This document shows, piece by piece, positions 15,732-24,615 of a DNA stretch of 64,000 nucleotides; the stretch's first letter is position 1; each line of letters opens with the position of its first letter. The stretch lies in NCBI GenBank assembly GCA_029202385.1, contig CP119314.1, forward strand, positions 2,916,501-2,980,500. Reading direction: 5' to 3'. Source of the stretch: Candidatus Sphingomonas phytovorans (GTDB taxonomy: Bacteria > Pseudomonadota > Alphaproteobacteria > Sphingomonadales > Sphingomonadaceae). The translations under genes and the position numbers were made by a program. Under the pieces are notes generated by a model that had not been told where the DNA came from, ran no database searches, and saw only the letters and a list, made by a program, of their open reading frames with translations.

Positions 15732-16892
15732 GTGGCCCTTGATCCCGAAACCTTCGACGCCCTGATCGACACGGTCCGCCGCTTCGTCAGCGAACGCCTC
15801 CGCCCGCTCGAAGGCGCGGTCGAGGAGGCTGACGCGATCCCCGCCGACATCATCCGCGAGATGCGCGAGCTTGGCCTGTTCGGCCTGTCGATCGCCGAGG
15901 AATATGGCGGTCTCGGCCTCACCATGAGCGAGGAGGTGCGGGTCGCGATCGAGTTCGGCCGCACCACCCCGGCCTTCCGCTCGACCTTCGGCACCAATGT
16001 CGGCATCGGCAGCCAGGGCCTGGTGATGGCCGGCTCGGACGAGCAGAAGGCGCACTGGCTGCCCCGCATCGCCAGCGGTGAGGTCGTCACCAGCTTCGCG
16101 CTGACCGAACCCGATGTCGGCAGCGATTCGGGGTCGGTGAAAACCCGCGCGGTCAAGGCCAGGGATGCGAACGGGGTCGACGTCTACCGCCTCACCGGCA
16201 CCAAGCGCTTCATCACCAACGCCGACAAGGCCGACCTCTTCACCGTGATGGCGCGTACCGGTACGGAAGCCGGGGGCAAGGGCGTCTCCGCTTTCCTCGT
16301 CCCGCGCGACCTGCCCGGCCTGTCGATCGGCGAGCCGGAAAAGAAGATGGGCCAGAAAGGTGCCAAGGTCGCCGATGTGATCTTCGACGACGTGCCCGTC
16401 CCCGCCGCCAACCGGCTCGGCGCCGAGGGCGAGGGCTTCAAGATCGCGATGCGCGTGCTCGATCGCGGGCGGCTGCATATCGCCGCGGTCTGCGTCGGCG
16501 TGGCCGAGCGGCTGATCGCCGACGCGGTCGGCTATGCCAGCGACCGCAAGCAGTTCGGCAAGCCGATCGCCGAGCATCAGCTGATCCAGGGCATGATCGC
16601 CGATTCCAAGACCGAGGCCCTCGCCGCCCGCGCGCTGGTGCTTGAGACGGCCGCCGCCAAGGACGCGGGCAAGGACGTGGTGATGGAATCCGCCGCGGCC
16701 AAATATTTCGCCAGCGAGATGGTCGGCCGAGTCGCCGATCGCGCCGTGCAGATCTTCGGCGGGGCCGGCTATATCGCCGACTACGGCATCGAACGCCTCT
16801 ACCGCGACGTGCGCCTGTTCCGCATCTACGAGGGAACCAGCCAGATCCAGCAACTCATCATCGCCCGCGAGACGATCAGGCGCGGGGGATAG
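15732..16892 (+). CDS. acyl-CoA dehydrogenase
   Basis: The 386-residue flavoenzyme has the family signatures: SFALTEPDVGSDSGS in the middle beta domain, the RKQFGKPIAEHQLIQ stretch, the FGGAGYIADYGIERLYRDVR motif and the catalytic-base region YEGTSQIQQL. It oxidises acyl-CoA to the trans-2-enoyl form and passes electrons to ETF. I chose the GTG at 15732 (GGAG 6 bases upstream); frames further upstream run into the repeat. It may share a transcript with the next SDR, although a repeat pair separates them. Chain-length preference is not predicted. Confidence 0.93.
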   Translation: MALDPETFDALIDTVRRFVSERLRPLEGAVEEADAIPADIIREMRELGLFGLSIAEEYGGLGLTMSEEVRVAIEFGRTTPAFRSTFGTNVGIGSQGLVMAGSDEQKAHWLPRIASGEVVTSFALTEPDVGSDSGSVKTRAVKARDANGVDVYRLTGTKRFITNADKADLFTVMARTGTEAGGKGVSAFLVPRDLPGLSIGEPEKKMGQKGAKVADVIFDDVPVPAANRLGAEGEGFKIAMRVLDRGRLHIAAVCVGVAERLIADAVGYASDRKQFGKPIAEHQLIQGMIADSKTEALAARALVLETAAAKDAGKDVVMESAAAKYFASEMVGRVADRAVQIFGGAGYIADYGIERLYRDVRLFRIYEGTSQIQQLIIARETIRRGG

Positions 16893-16899
16893 CACACCT

Positions 16900-17018
16900 C
16901 CCTCTCCCCTCTGGGGAGAGGGTCGGGGAGAGGGGCAGTGTGTCAGGCGATGCGCGCCGCACTGCCCCTCTCCCGACTTCGCTCCGCTCGTCTGCCCTCT
17001 CCCCAGAGGGGAGAGGGC
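16900..17018. repeat. two-hairpin REP-like element (CCCTCTCCCC family)
   Basis: Outer hairpins CCCTCTCCCC-TCT-GGGGAGAGGG (16900-16922) and GCCCTCTCCCC-AGA-GGGGAGAGGGC (16994-17018) flank a second inverted pair, GTCGGGGAGAGGGGCAGTG (16923-16941) and its near complement at 16960-16977. This is the same plan as the DUF559 element (hairpin, G-rich arm, centre, C-rich arm, hairpin) but with a short non-coding centre. Confidence 0.85.
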
Positions 17019-17037
17019 GACAAAAAAGGAGACAGAC

Positions 17038-17826
17038 ATGGACACGACCAACCTCTTCCGCCTCGACGGCCGCACCGCGCTCGTCACCGGCGGCTCGCGC
17101 GGCATCGGCCGGATGATCGCGGCCGGCTTCATCGCCCAGGGCGCGACCGTCTACATCTCCTCGCGCAAGGCCGATGCCTGTTTCGAGGCAGCGAAGGCGC
17201 TGGGGGAGAAGTGCATCCCCCTTCCCCAGGACGTTTCCACCGTCGCCGGCTGCAAGGCGCTCGCCGCGCAGCTCGCCGAACACACCGACAGGCTCGACAT
17301 CCTGGTCAACAATGCCGGCGCCGCCTGGGGCGAGCCGTTCGAGGACTTCCCGGAAAAAGGCTGGGACAAGGTGATGGACCTCAACGTGAAGTCGCCCTTC
17401 TTCCTCACCCAGGCACTCCACCCGGCGCTGAAGGCCGCCGCCAGCCATGAGCGCCCGGCCAAGGTGATCAACATCACCTCGATCGACGGCCAGCGGCTCA
17501 ATCCATGGGAAACCTATAGCTATCACGCCTCGAAATCGGCGCTGATCTACCTCACCAAGCGCATGGCGGCCCGGCTGATCACCGATTCGATCAACGTCAC
17601 CTCGATCGCGCCCGGCGCGTTCGCCAGCGAGATGAACAAGGCGGCGCGCGACCATGGCGACGCAATCGCCAAGGGCATCCCGGCGAAGCGGATCGGCGTC
17701 GACGAGGACATGGCCGGCGCGGCGATCTACCTCGCGAGCCGCGCGGGCGATTATGTGGTGGGCGATACGATCACGGTAGACGGCGGCCTGGTCAACGCCG
17801 CGCTCGGGACATCGATCGACGCCTGA
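17038..17826 (+). CDS. short-chain dehydrogenase/reductase, RhlG-like
   Basis: The 262-residue SDR has TGGSRGIG near residue 18, a basic SSRKAD after the second strand (NADPH preference likely), NNAGAAWG, the catalytic Ser in NITSIDG, YSYHASK and ITVDGG. The pattern resembles the RhlG/3-oxoacyl-ACP reductase-like group. AAGGAG lies just before the ATG. It follows an acyl-CoA dehydrogenase across a repeat pair, which is consistent with a role in acyl-chain metabolism; the true substrate is unknown. Confidence 0.9.
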   Translation: MDTTNLFRLDGRTALVTGGSRGIGRMIAAGFIAQGATVYISSRKADACFEAAKALGEKCIPLPQDVSTVAGCKALAAQLAEHTDRLDILVNNAGAAWGEPFEDFPEKGWDKVMDLNVKSPFFLTQALHPALKAAASHERPAKVINITSIDGQRLNPWETYSYHASKSALIYLTKRMAARLITDSINVTSIAPGAFASEMNKAARDHGDAIAKGIPAKRIGVDEDMAGAAIYLASRAGDYVVGDTITVDGGLVNAALGTSIDA

Positions 17827-17828
17827 AC

Positions 17829-17948
17829 TCCCTCTCCCTGCGGGAGAGGGAAGGAGGAGCGAAGCGACGGGAGGGTGAGGGGCCCCTGCGAGGTCACCCT
17901 CACCACTCGCCGCATTCGCGTCTCGACCCTCTCCCGCTGGGAGAGGGT
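17829..17948. repeat. two-hairpin REP-like element
   Basis: Hairpins TCCCTCTCCC-TGC-GGGAGAGGGA (17829-17851) and ACCCTCTCCC-GCT-GGGAGAGGGT (17926-17948) flank inverted inner arms GGGAGGGTGAGG and CACCCTCACC. It occupies the whole gap between two convergent genes (SDR and maeB) and may act as a bidirectional terminator. Confidence 0.85.
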
Positions 17949-17954
17949 TAAGAA

Positions 17955-20216
17955 CTACCGCGCGATCCCGCCCGCGGCCAGCACCGCCAGCGTCACCAGC
18001 TCGCTCGCCGTGCTGGTCATCGGCGCGATCTGCACCGACTTCTCCATGCCGACCAGCATCGGCCCGATCACCGAATCCCCGCCAAGCTCGCGCAGCAGCT
18101 TCGCCGAGATATTAGCCGACTGAAGCCCCGGCATGATCAGCACGTTCGCCGGCCCCGACAGCCGCGCGAACGGATAGTTGGCGAGCTGCTTCGGGTTCAG
18201 CGCGACGTCGGGCGCCATCTCGCCTTCATATTCGAAGCCGACCTTGCGCTCGTCGAGCACCTGAACCGCGGCCCGCAGATTCTCCAGCCAGCGCCCCTCG
18301 GGATTGCCGAAGGTCGAATAGCTCAGGAACGCGACGCGGGGCTCATGCCCCATGCGCCGCGCGACCAGGGCGGTCTGCTCGGCGATATCGGCGAGCTCCT
18401 CGGCGGTGGGCCGTTCGTTGATCGTCGTGTCGGCCATGAACACAGTATGGGTTTGCCCCACCATCAGATGGATGCCGAACGGCGTGCGGCCGACCTCGGG
18501 GTCGATCACCTTGCGGACCTCGCGCATGGTATGCGCATAGGTGCGGGTGATGCCGGTGATCATCGCATCGGCCTCGCCGAGCTGGAGCAGCACCGCGCCG
18601 AAGATGTTGCGGTCCTGGTTGATCATGCGCTCGACGTCGCGGTGCAGATAGCCACGCCGCTGAAGCCGCTTGTACAGGAAGTCGACCATCTTCGGCACCA
18701 GCGGCGAGTTGCGGCTGTTGTGCAGCTCGTAGCTTTCCGGATCGCTGACGCCCAGCGCCTTCAGCCGCTCATACACGTCGTCGCGCCCGACCAGCACCGG
18801 CGTGCCGTACCCGCCGTCCTTGAAAGCGATCGCCGCGCGCAGCACGACTTCCTCCTCGCCCTCGGCGAACAGCACCCGCTTGGGATGCGCCCGCGCGCCT
18901 TCATAGGCGAGGCTCAGCACCGAAGTGGTCGGGTTCATCCGCGCGCGCAGCGACTGGCGGTAAGCCTCCATGTCGAGGATCGGCTTGGTCGCGACGCCCG
19001 AATCCATCGCCGCCCTGGCGACGGCGGCGGGCACGATCTCCATCAGCCGCGGATCGAACGGCGCCGGGATGATATAGTCGGGCCCGAAGGTGTGCCGCAC
19101 GCCATAGGCGACCGCCACTTCCTCCGGCACCTGCTGACGCGCGAGCGCGGCCAGCGCCTCGGCGGCGGCCACCTTCATTTCGTCGTTGATCGTCGTCGCG
19201 CGCACGTCGAGCGCGCCGCGGAAGATGAACGGGAAGCCGAGCACATTGTTGACCTGGTTCGGATAGTCCGACCGGCCGGTGGCGATGATCACGTCGGGCC
19301 GCGCGCGCTTTGCCTCGGGCGGCGAGATCTCGGGATCGGGATTGGCCATGGCGAAGACGATCGGCTTTGCCGCCATCTTCATCAGCAGTTCGGCGGGCAG
19401 CGCCCCGGCGGCGGACAGGCCCATGAACACGTCGGCGCCGTCCAGCGCCTCGGCCAGGGTGCGCTTGTCGGTCTTCACCGCATGCGCCGACTTCCACTGG
19501 TTCATGTCGTCGGTGCGGCCCTGGAAGACAACGCCGGTGCGGTCGCACATCAGCAGCTGGTCGTGCGGCAGGCCCATCGCCTTGATCAGCTCGGCGCAGG
19601 CGATCGCGGCGGCGCCGGCGCCGTTCATCACAACCGTCGTCTCCTTGATGTCGCGGCCCGTCAGGTGGAGCGCGTTGATCAGGCCGGCGGCGGCGATGAT
19701 CGCGGTGCCATGCTGGTCGTCATGGAACACCGGGATGTTCATCCGCTCGCGCAGCGTCTGCTCGATCACGAAGCATTCCGGGGACTTGATGTCCTCCAGG
19801 TTGATGCCGCCGAAGCTCGGCTCCATCAGTTCGATCGCATCGATCAACCGGTCGACATCCTCGGTCTTCAACTCGATGTCGATCGCGTCGACATCGGCGA
19901 AGCGCTTGAACAGCACCGCCTTGCCTTCCATCACCGGCTTGGAGGCGAGCGCGCCGAGATTGCCCATGCCCAGGATCGCGGTGCCATTGGAGATTACCGC
20001 GACCAGATTGCCCTTGGCGGTATAGTCATATGCAGTGGCGGGATCGTCATAGATCGCCTGCACCGGCACGGCGACGCCCGGGGAATAGGCCAGCGCCAGG
20101 TCGCGCTGGGTCGCCATCGGCTTGGACGCGATGATCTCGATCTTGCCCGGCCGGCCTTCCGAATGGAACAGCAGCGCCTCGCGTTCGGAAAACTGGACGT
20201 TCGATTCCTCGGCCAT
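17955..20216 (-). CDS. maeB: NADP-dependent malic enzyme with phosphotransacetylase-like domain
   Basis: MaeB decarboxylates malate to pyruvate with NADP, feeding NADPH and gluconeogenic needs. The 753 residues hold the malic-enzyme part (about 1-430, with FHDDQHGTAI, the NGAGAAAIA nucleotide loop and FAMANPDPEISP) and a C-terminal phosphotransacetylase-like domain (about 430-750), which in this class is regulatory, often binding acetyl-CoA. Length is typical of the large form. It is transcribed alone, with its upstream region shared with a repeat pair. Confidence 0.95.
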   Translation of the reverse strand: MAEESNVQFSEREALLFHSEGRPGKIEIIASKPMATQRDLALAYSPGVAVPVQAIYDDPATAYDYTAKGNLVAVISNGTAILGMGNLGALASKPVMEGKAVLFKRFADVDAIDIELKTEDVDRLIDAIELMEPSFGGINLEDIKSPECFVIEQTLRERMNIPVFHDDQHGTAIIAAAGLINALHLTGRDIKETTVVMNGAGAAAIACAELIKAMGLPHDQLLMCDRTGVVFQGRTDDMNQWKSAHAVKTDKRTLAEALDGADVFMGLSAAGALPAELLMKMAAKPIVFAMANPDPEISPPEAKRARPDVIIATGRSDYPNQVNNVLGFPFIFRGALDVRATTINDEMKVAAAEALAALARQQVPEEVAVAYGVRHTFGPDYIIPAPFDPRLMEIVPAAVARAAMDSGVATKPILDMEAYRQSLRARMNPTTSVLSLAYEGARAHPKRVLFAEGEEEVVLRAAIAFKDGGYGTPVLVGRDDVYERLKALGVSDPESYELHNSRNSPLVPKMVDFLYKRLQRRGYLHRDVERMINQDRNIFGAVLLQLGEADAMITGITRTYAHTMREVRKVIDPEVGRTPFGIHLMVGQTHTVFMADTTINERPTAEELADIAEQTALVARRMGHEPRVAFLSYSTFGNPEGRWLENLRAAVQVLDERKVGFEYEGEMAPDVALNPKQLANYPFARLSGPANVLIMPGLQSANISAKLLRELGGDSVIGPMLVGMEKSVQIAPMTSTASELVTLAVLAAGGIAR

Positions 20217-20294
20217 GCATCTCTCGCTTTCGTCGTCGCCATCACGCGGGCGCGAATCCTATAGGATCAATGCCTTTAGAGGCAAGTTGACCCT

Positions 20295-20386
20295 ACGTCA
20301 CCCCGGACCCGTTCCGGGGCCAACCCTGCCGCGCATGCTGGTCCACGGCTCTTGCGGCAAGGTGCTGGCCGGGACAACCCTGTCAG
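20295..20386. repeat. REP-like pair, CCCCGGACCCGTTCCGGGG variant
   Basis: The left arm CACCCCGGACCCGTTCCGGG starts near 20299. The right arm GGTGCTGGCCGGGACAACCC ends near 20380, with a CCGCGCATGC / GCGGCAAGG centre. It lies between maeB and ohr, in the upstream region of maeB and downstream of ohr. Confidence 0.65.
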
Positions 20387-20496
20387 TGGCAAAAAGTAAC
20401 CACCGATACGACGATAGCCATTCCTCCCCTGCCCCCGACGCGGGAAGGCGTGGACGGCACGTGCCGCCCACGCCTTCCCGCTCCGCAAAAGGAAGC

Positions 20497-20910
20497 TCAG
20501 ACCAGGTTGATCTCGACCGCGATATTGCCGCGCGTCGCCTTGGAATAAGGGCAATGCTGGTGCGCCCCGTCGACCAGCGCCCGGGCGACATCGCGCTCGA
20601 CGCCGGGCAGGCTGACATTCAGCCGCGCGCGGAGGAAATAGCCGGTCGAATCATTCGCCAGGTCGACCTCCGCATCAACCGCCAGATCGGCCGGCAGGGC
20701 GACCTTCAGTTCGCGAGCCACCAGCCCCATCGCGCCGATGAAGCAGGCCGACCAGCCCGCCGCGAACAGCTGTTCCGGGTTGGTGCCGCCGCCGGACGTG
20801 CCGGGCGAGGAAAGCTTGATGTCGAGCCGGCCGTCGCTGCTCTGCGCCGCGCCGTCGCGGCCGCCGGTGGCGTGGGTCTTGGCGGTGTAGAGGATCTTGG
20901 TCTCGGACAT
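20497..20910 (-). CDS. ohr: organic hydroperoxide resistance protein
   Basis: Ohr is a thiol peroxidase that reduces organic and fatty-acid hydroperoxides using lipoyl-type reductants. The 137-residue protein carries the catalytic Cys56 (GWSACFIGA) and the resolving Cys120 (HQHCPYSKA), with the usual GGGTNPEQLFAAG segment. It is divergent from ohrR, and the shared 154-base region contains paired operator-like repeats. Confidence 0.96.
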   Translation of the reverse strand: MSETKILYTAKTHATGGRDGAAQSSDGRLDIKLSSPGTSGGGTNPEQLFAAGWSACFIGAMGLVARELKVALPADLAVDAEVDLANDSTGYFLRARLNVSLPGVERDVARALVDGAHQHCPYSKATRGNIAVEINLV

Positions 20911-20948
20911 GCTCTGGCTCCTTCACGATACTAGTCGCATCCGCTTCA

Positions 20949-21016
20949 ATCGGATACGATGTAAATAGACTTGACGAACATCGAGTCAACCCCCTTCCGA
21001 TTTAATCGTATCCGAT
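20949..21016. promoter_or_regulatory. ohr/ohrR divergent promoter with paired operators
   Basis: ATCGGATACGAT (20949-20960) and its exact reverse complement ATCGTATCCGAT (21005-21016) lie 44 bases apart. Each is itself a partial palindrome (ATCG...CGAT). Between them, facing -35-like hexamers TTGACG (20971, plus) and TTGACT (20989, minus) are present; the minus one has TATTTA 16 bases on as a -10 for ohr. The layout fits OhrR binding that represses both genes. Confidence 0.75.
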
Positions 21017-21064
21017 CTATATCGGTGAAACGCCCGGCACCTACGCCGCCGTCAAGGAACCGCC

Positions 21065-21526
21065 ATGACCGCCGCCGCTCCCGTCGACCTGTCGACCCTC
21101 AGATTATCCGACTTTCTGTGCTTCGCCATCTACTCGGCCAATCTGGCGTTCGGGCGGGCCTACAAGCCGCTGCTCGAGCAGTTCGGCCTCACCTACACGC
21201 AATATATCGTGATCGTGGCGCTGTCGGAGGAGGATGGCCAGACCGTCGGTCGCCTGGGCGAGAAGCTGTTTCTCGAATCCAACACGCTCACCCCGATCCT
21301 CAAGAAGCTCGAGGCGCTTGGTTATCTGAGCCGCCGACGCGACCTGGCTGACGAACGCCAGGTGCTGCTCAGCCTGACCGCAGCCGGGCGGGATCTGCAT
21401 GAAAGGAGCCTGTGCGTGAACCTGGTCGAGGCGACCGGCCTCACCGCGGAGGAATTCCCGATCCTGCGAAAGGCGGTCGGCAGGCTGCGCGACAATCTGC
21501 TCGACGCCACACACCCCGGCGCGTGA
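21065..21526 (+). CDS. ohrR: MarR-family organic-hydroperoxide sensor
   Basis: OhrR represses ohr until its Cys is oxidised by organic hydroperoxides. The 153-residue protein has the sensing Cys19 in the LCFAIYSANLAFGR segment typical of OhrR, a winged helix with GEKLFLESNTLTPILKKLE, and a second Cys117 near the C-terminus, so it is the two-Cys type that forms an intersubunit disulfide. AAGGA lies 6 bases before the ATG. It is divergent from ohr. Confidence 0.94.
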   Translation: MTAAAPVDLSTLRLSDFLCFAIYSANLAFGRAYKPLLEQFGLTYTQYIVIVALSEEDGQTVGRLGEKLFLESNTLTPILKKLEALGYLSRRRDLADERQVLLSLTAAGRDLHERSLCVNLVEATGLTAEEFPILRKAVGRLRDNLLDATHPGA

Positions 21527-21541
21527 CCCCGCCGGGCGGGA

Positions 21542-22090
21542 TCAGAGGCGGGTCGGCGGCGATGGCGGCCGCTCGATCGCGGTCACGGTCAGCTGCTGAA
21601 CGCAGCCGCCTTGCGCGGTCACTCGCACCCCGCGCAGCTCGACCGTCACGGGCGGCCCGTCTGCCACGCTCACCTTGAGCCGCTGCGCCTGCGCGGGCGT
21701 CAGCGTCATCTTGGTCGCAAGGCCGGTCAGCAGCAACGGGATCGCCCGCTCGACATCGGCCGGGTCGCCGCAGGTCTTGCCCATCCCGGAAGCAAGGCCG
21801 ACCTGCCTGATCCAGCCGTCCGGCAACCGGTAGAGCTTCGCCTCGCCCCGGTCCCCGCTGGTCGAGATGATCGTCCCGCCCGTGGCGGCATCCGGCACCA
21901 TGTCGTTACGGGTCGGCTTGGCCCAGGGCGCACCGAGCCCGGCGATGGTCGCCTGGACACCCGGTATGGTCTGGTCGAAACTCGGCTTGGGCGGCGGCCC
22001 GGCCGGCGCTTCCTGTCGCTCCGGCGCAGACCCGCAGGCCGCCAGCATCAGCATGGCGGCAAGCCCGCCGGTCGGCCGCAAGCTGCTCAA
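21542..22090 (-). CDS. lipoprotein of unknown function
   Basis: The 182-residue protein has a signal sequence ending in the lipobox LMLAAC, then a Pro-rich linker and a domain with two Cys (KTCGDP, GGCVQQ). I chose the TTG at 22090 because GGAGG lies 5 bases upstream; a GTG at 22141 would add residues that do not look like a signal peptide. It converges with ohrR at a 15-base gap. I see no recognisable function. Confidence 0.65.
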   Translation of the reverse strand: MSSLRPTGGLAAMLMLAACGSAPERQEAPAGPPPKPSFDQTIPGVQATIAGLGAPWAKPTRNDMVPDAATGGTIISTSGDRGEAKLYRLPDGWIRQVGLASGMGKTCGDPADVERAIPLLLTGLATKMTLTPAQAQRLKVSVADGPPVTVELRGVRVTAQGGCVQQLTVTAIERPPSPPTRL

Positions 22091-22479
22091 TATTCCCTCC
22101 GCGTTCGCATCCGCCGCCCGATAGCATGCACGCGCCACCAAAGACGAGCCGCGATCGAAGGGGCTAATATTGATGCGGAATTTTCAAGCGGCGGGGATGT
22201 ATCTGATTGAACATCTGGCAGTAGGGAGAGGGGCTGCCCGCATGGGCGCCACGACCTGAAGACGCGCCCGATGCCAGCGTTCACGATGCTTTAGTGACAA
22301 GGCGGCATTGAGCATCATGTGCGCACGATGTGAGCGATAAATCGGAAGACCTGCGCCCCATTCGTCAGCCTGACGCTGTACAATTGCGTAACATTTCCAG
22401 TCGTATTTCGAGGTTCTGAATTCTCGGACCATTGCTGCAGCAGGGTCACTGTTACGCCCTGGCATAGAGGAGGCATCAA
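22091..22479. other. lower-GC intergenic region
   Basis: This 389-base stretch is clearly less GC-rich than the flanks. It separates two divergent genes and should hold both promoters. A minus-strand frame is open across it and into the next gene but lacks a start with ribosome-binding site and resembles no family I know, so I do not call it. GAGGAGG at 22467-22473 serves the gene at 22480. Confidence 0.4.
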
Positions 22480-22956
22480 ATGAAAAACATTCTCGGATTG
22501 AGTGCTGCAACTGCCGCACTATGGTCGGTCCCTGCATCCGCCCAGACGCTCTACTTGGTCTGTCTCGGTTCAGGTGCAGGCAACAGGGTTTCAAGCTCGA
22601 CGGCATATGGTTTCGACAACCATGGCAATTCAGCTTGGGGACAAGTGGTAGGCCAGCGATCAGTTCCGTTCGACGATCAGGTGAATGTCGAGATCAACGA
22701 CGACGGCACAGGGCGCGTCAGGATGCCGCGCGCTATGCTCCCGCCAGTGCACGGTGGCTCGGGTGGATGGTTCCAGGTCAAAAACGTCAAGCGTTCTGAC
22801 AGCGAGATAACCGGTACAATTCAAGTGAACGTGATCAACTCGCCAAAACTGCGCCTTGACCGGATCGGCGGCCGGATCAGCATCAATGGTAAGGCAGGCG
22901 ATTATTCGGGCGAATGCCAACCTTACGACCCCGCCAGCATTCAGCGTAAATTTTAA
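22480..22956 (+). CDS. small exported protein, unknown function
   Basis: The 158-residue protein has a clean signal peptide (about 1-22, ASA|Q) and a mature domain with two Cys (VCLGSG and GECQPY) and many short Gly/Ser-rich strands. GAGGAGG lies 6 bases upstream of the ATG. Codon use is less GC-biased than in most neighbours, and the gene lies in a lower-GC islet, so recent transfer is possible. No family is recognised. Confidence 0.7.
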   Translation: MKNILGLSAATAALWSVPASAQTLYLVCLGSGAGNRVSSSTAYGFDNHGNSAWGQVVGQRSVPFDDQVNVEINDDGTGRVRMPRAMLPPVHGGSGGWFQVKNVKRSDSEITGTIQVNVINSPKLRLDRIGGRISINGKAGDYSGECQPYDPASIQRKF

Positions 22957-23073
22957 TATTTAGGACAAAGCTGAGATTACAGCGACGGTGGACTTCCCTG
23001 ACAATATTACCAAATCCAGATGGTCAACACCCGCCCGCTTGCCCCCGCGCACAAAATTAATGCTAGCCTGCCC

Positions 23074-23634
23074 CTACTGCCCTTCCGGCAACATCATCCC
23101 CGGCACATCCGGAATCTGGATCGATATCGGTTTGTTCAGCGACCGCCCGCCCTGCACAACTGCATAGGCCAAGCCACGGCAATTGGCAGGATTGAGGTGT
23201 CGCGTCTTGCCATCAAGCTCGAAGGTGCACACGCTGTTATCGGCCCCGGAAACCGTGATCAGCACCCTGGGTCCGGTGGCTTGCGGCATCTCCCAACGGA
23301 TGCGGCTGGAATATTGCCCGGCGACCGCCCGGCCCGTAGCATCCCGCCCGGCGATGAAGCGCCCCTTCTGCATCACGACCGTGCAGGTTCCGTTGTCCAG
23401 GCTCGGTGAGTCGGTACCCTTCGTCACGATGCATTTCACCGGCGCACCGCTCGCATCGACATCGACGGTAAATGCGACTGTTCCCGATGCTTGCTCGCGC
23501 AACGCCTGCGTCGGATAGTCGTCCTCGCTGAACCATGAGCCGATATTTCCATCCGGGCGGGGTCTGGATGCGTCCAGTGCGTTGGCAGCGGCTGTGTCCG
23601 CTTGCGCGGCAAGTAACAGGATGAACAATATCAT
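23074..23634 (-). CDS. TonB C-terminal-like periplasmic protein
   Basis: The 186-residue protein has a signal peptide of about 17 residues and one TonB_C-like domain: DYPTQALREQASGTVAFTVD followed by a Cys pair (VKCIV, GTCTVV) as in many sphingomonad proteins annotated as energy-transducer TonB-like. It lacks the N-terminal membrane anchor and Pro-rich spacer of true TonB, so energy transduction is unlikely. A later Cys pair (SVCTFEL, ANCRGL) may form a second disulfide. Confidence 0.65.
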   Translation of the reverse strand: MILFILLLAAQADTAAANALDASRPRPDGNIGSWFSEDDYPTQALREQASGTVAFTVDVDASGAPVKCIVTKGTDSPSLDNGTCTVVMQKGRFIAGRDATGRAVAGQYSSRIRWEMPQATGPRVLITVSGADNSVCTFELDGKTRHLNPANCRGLAYAVVQGGRSLNKPISIQIPDVPGMMLPEGQ

Positions 23635-23800
23635 GCGTCGAAGCTATCCCGCGGCGCATGAGGGGTCCAGATCAATCTCCGCCCTTTTCCCGACCGGCAG
23701 AACGCCATCGCCCATCGCGATCGATGATGTCTTTCGGTCTGCGGTTATCACCTCGCAGATTCACAATAAGGCCGTGCCATTTCCGACCCATTCGCCCCGG

Positions 23801-24454
23801 CTATCGGCGAACCTTGCAATAGCGATCGATATCAGCCGCGCTCCATTGTTCCTGCGCGGCGAACGGGCACCGTTCCGGAGAACGCTCCTCTACGGGGGGA
23901 ATGACGGTAACCTTGAAATCGACGTCAGCCGTCGAACAGCTCAGGTGCAGATTGTTTCGCTTGGGTATCGACGACCTGCCGGTCGTCACGCCGGTTCCCA
24001 CCTCGAGCTTCAGCGCGCCGTCGCGCGCGAAGGTGAGCTTGAACGTGACCGGCTTGTCATACGGCACGAGCCCTAGCGGAATCTGTCGGCCGTCGACTGA
24101 CAGGGAGACCAGGAAGAAATCGGGGTTCTCCGGATACCATGTGGCGACGACACCGTTGCAACGACATCCGGCCCCGGCGAGATCGAGGTCGTTGAACGCG
24201 ACCTTCGCTGTCGGATGCCACTGGCTGAGCCCATTGGCCTTGCGGATCATCATCTCGCCGGTGAACTGAGTCGTTGCCTCGGGCACCGCGATATCGTGGC
24301 TGGCGAACGTCCCCGCCGGCGTGCGGCATTGCCACGACTGCGCTTCGGCGTTCGAACAGGAACTGGAAAACAACAGGCAGAGAGCGATCAGCGGACCGGT
24401 TCGACTGAGGCGCCGGTGCGCCCGGCCGGTCGCGAAGGCCACACTTACGCTCAT
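23801..24454 (-). CDS. exported protein, unknown function
   Basis: The 217-residue protein starts with a basic region and a hydrophobic signal sequence (about 19-35) ending near SCSNAEAQ, so it is either a lipoprotein (FSSSC) or cleaved by signal peptidase I. The mature part has several Cys, including a CRC pair, suggesting disulfides in the periplasm. I chose the ATG at 24454, which has GGAGGA 6 bases upstream. I do not recognise a family. Confidence 0.65.
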   Translation of the reverse strand: MSVSVAFATGRAHRRLSRTGPLIALCLLFSSSCSNAEAQSWQCRTPAGTFASHDIAVPEATTQFTGEMMIRKANGLSQWHPTAKVAFNDLDLAGAGCRCNGVVATWYPENPDFFLVSLSVDGRQIPLGLVPYDKPVTFKLTFARDGALKLEVGTGVTTGRSSIPKRNNLHLSCSTADVDFKVTVIPPVEERSPERCPFAAQEQWSAADIDRYCKVRR

Positions 24455-24615
24455 TCCGGCTCCTCCCGACGGTACGAGGCGCAATAGCCCGTGACAGGTA
24501 AAGCTCTCGTGAAGCCCTTTCACCTCGGTCGTGCGATGTGCCTGGTGCCGATTGACCCGGAGAACTCGCGCGAAATGCAGACAGGCGGGCCCCGCTCGTC
24601 CCGCCAGTCAGCGCG

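Noticed and set aside
16900..17018. CRISPR-like repeat array
   Set aside because: The repeats are inverted hairpins occurring as isolated pairs, not direct repeats with regular spacers, and no cas gene is present.
22184..22606. 140-residue minus-strand frame in the low-GC gap
   Set aside because: It overlaps the signal peptide of the gene at 22480, has no ribosome-binding site, and resembles no family I know. A transposase remnant was considered but no motif supports it.
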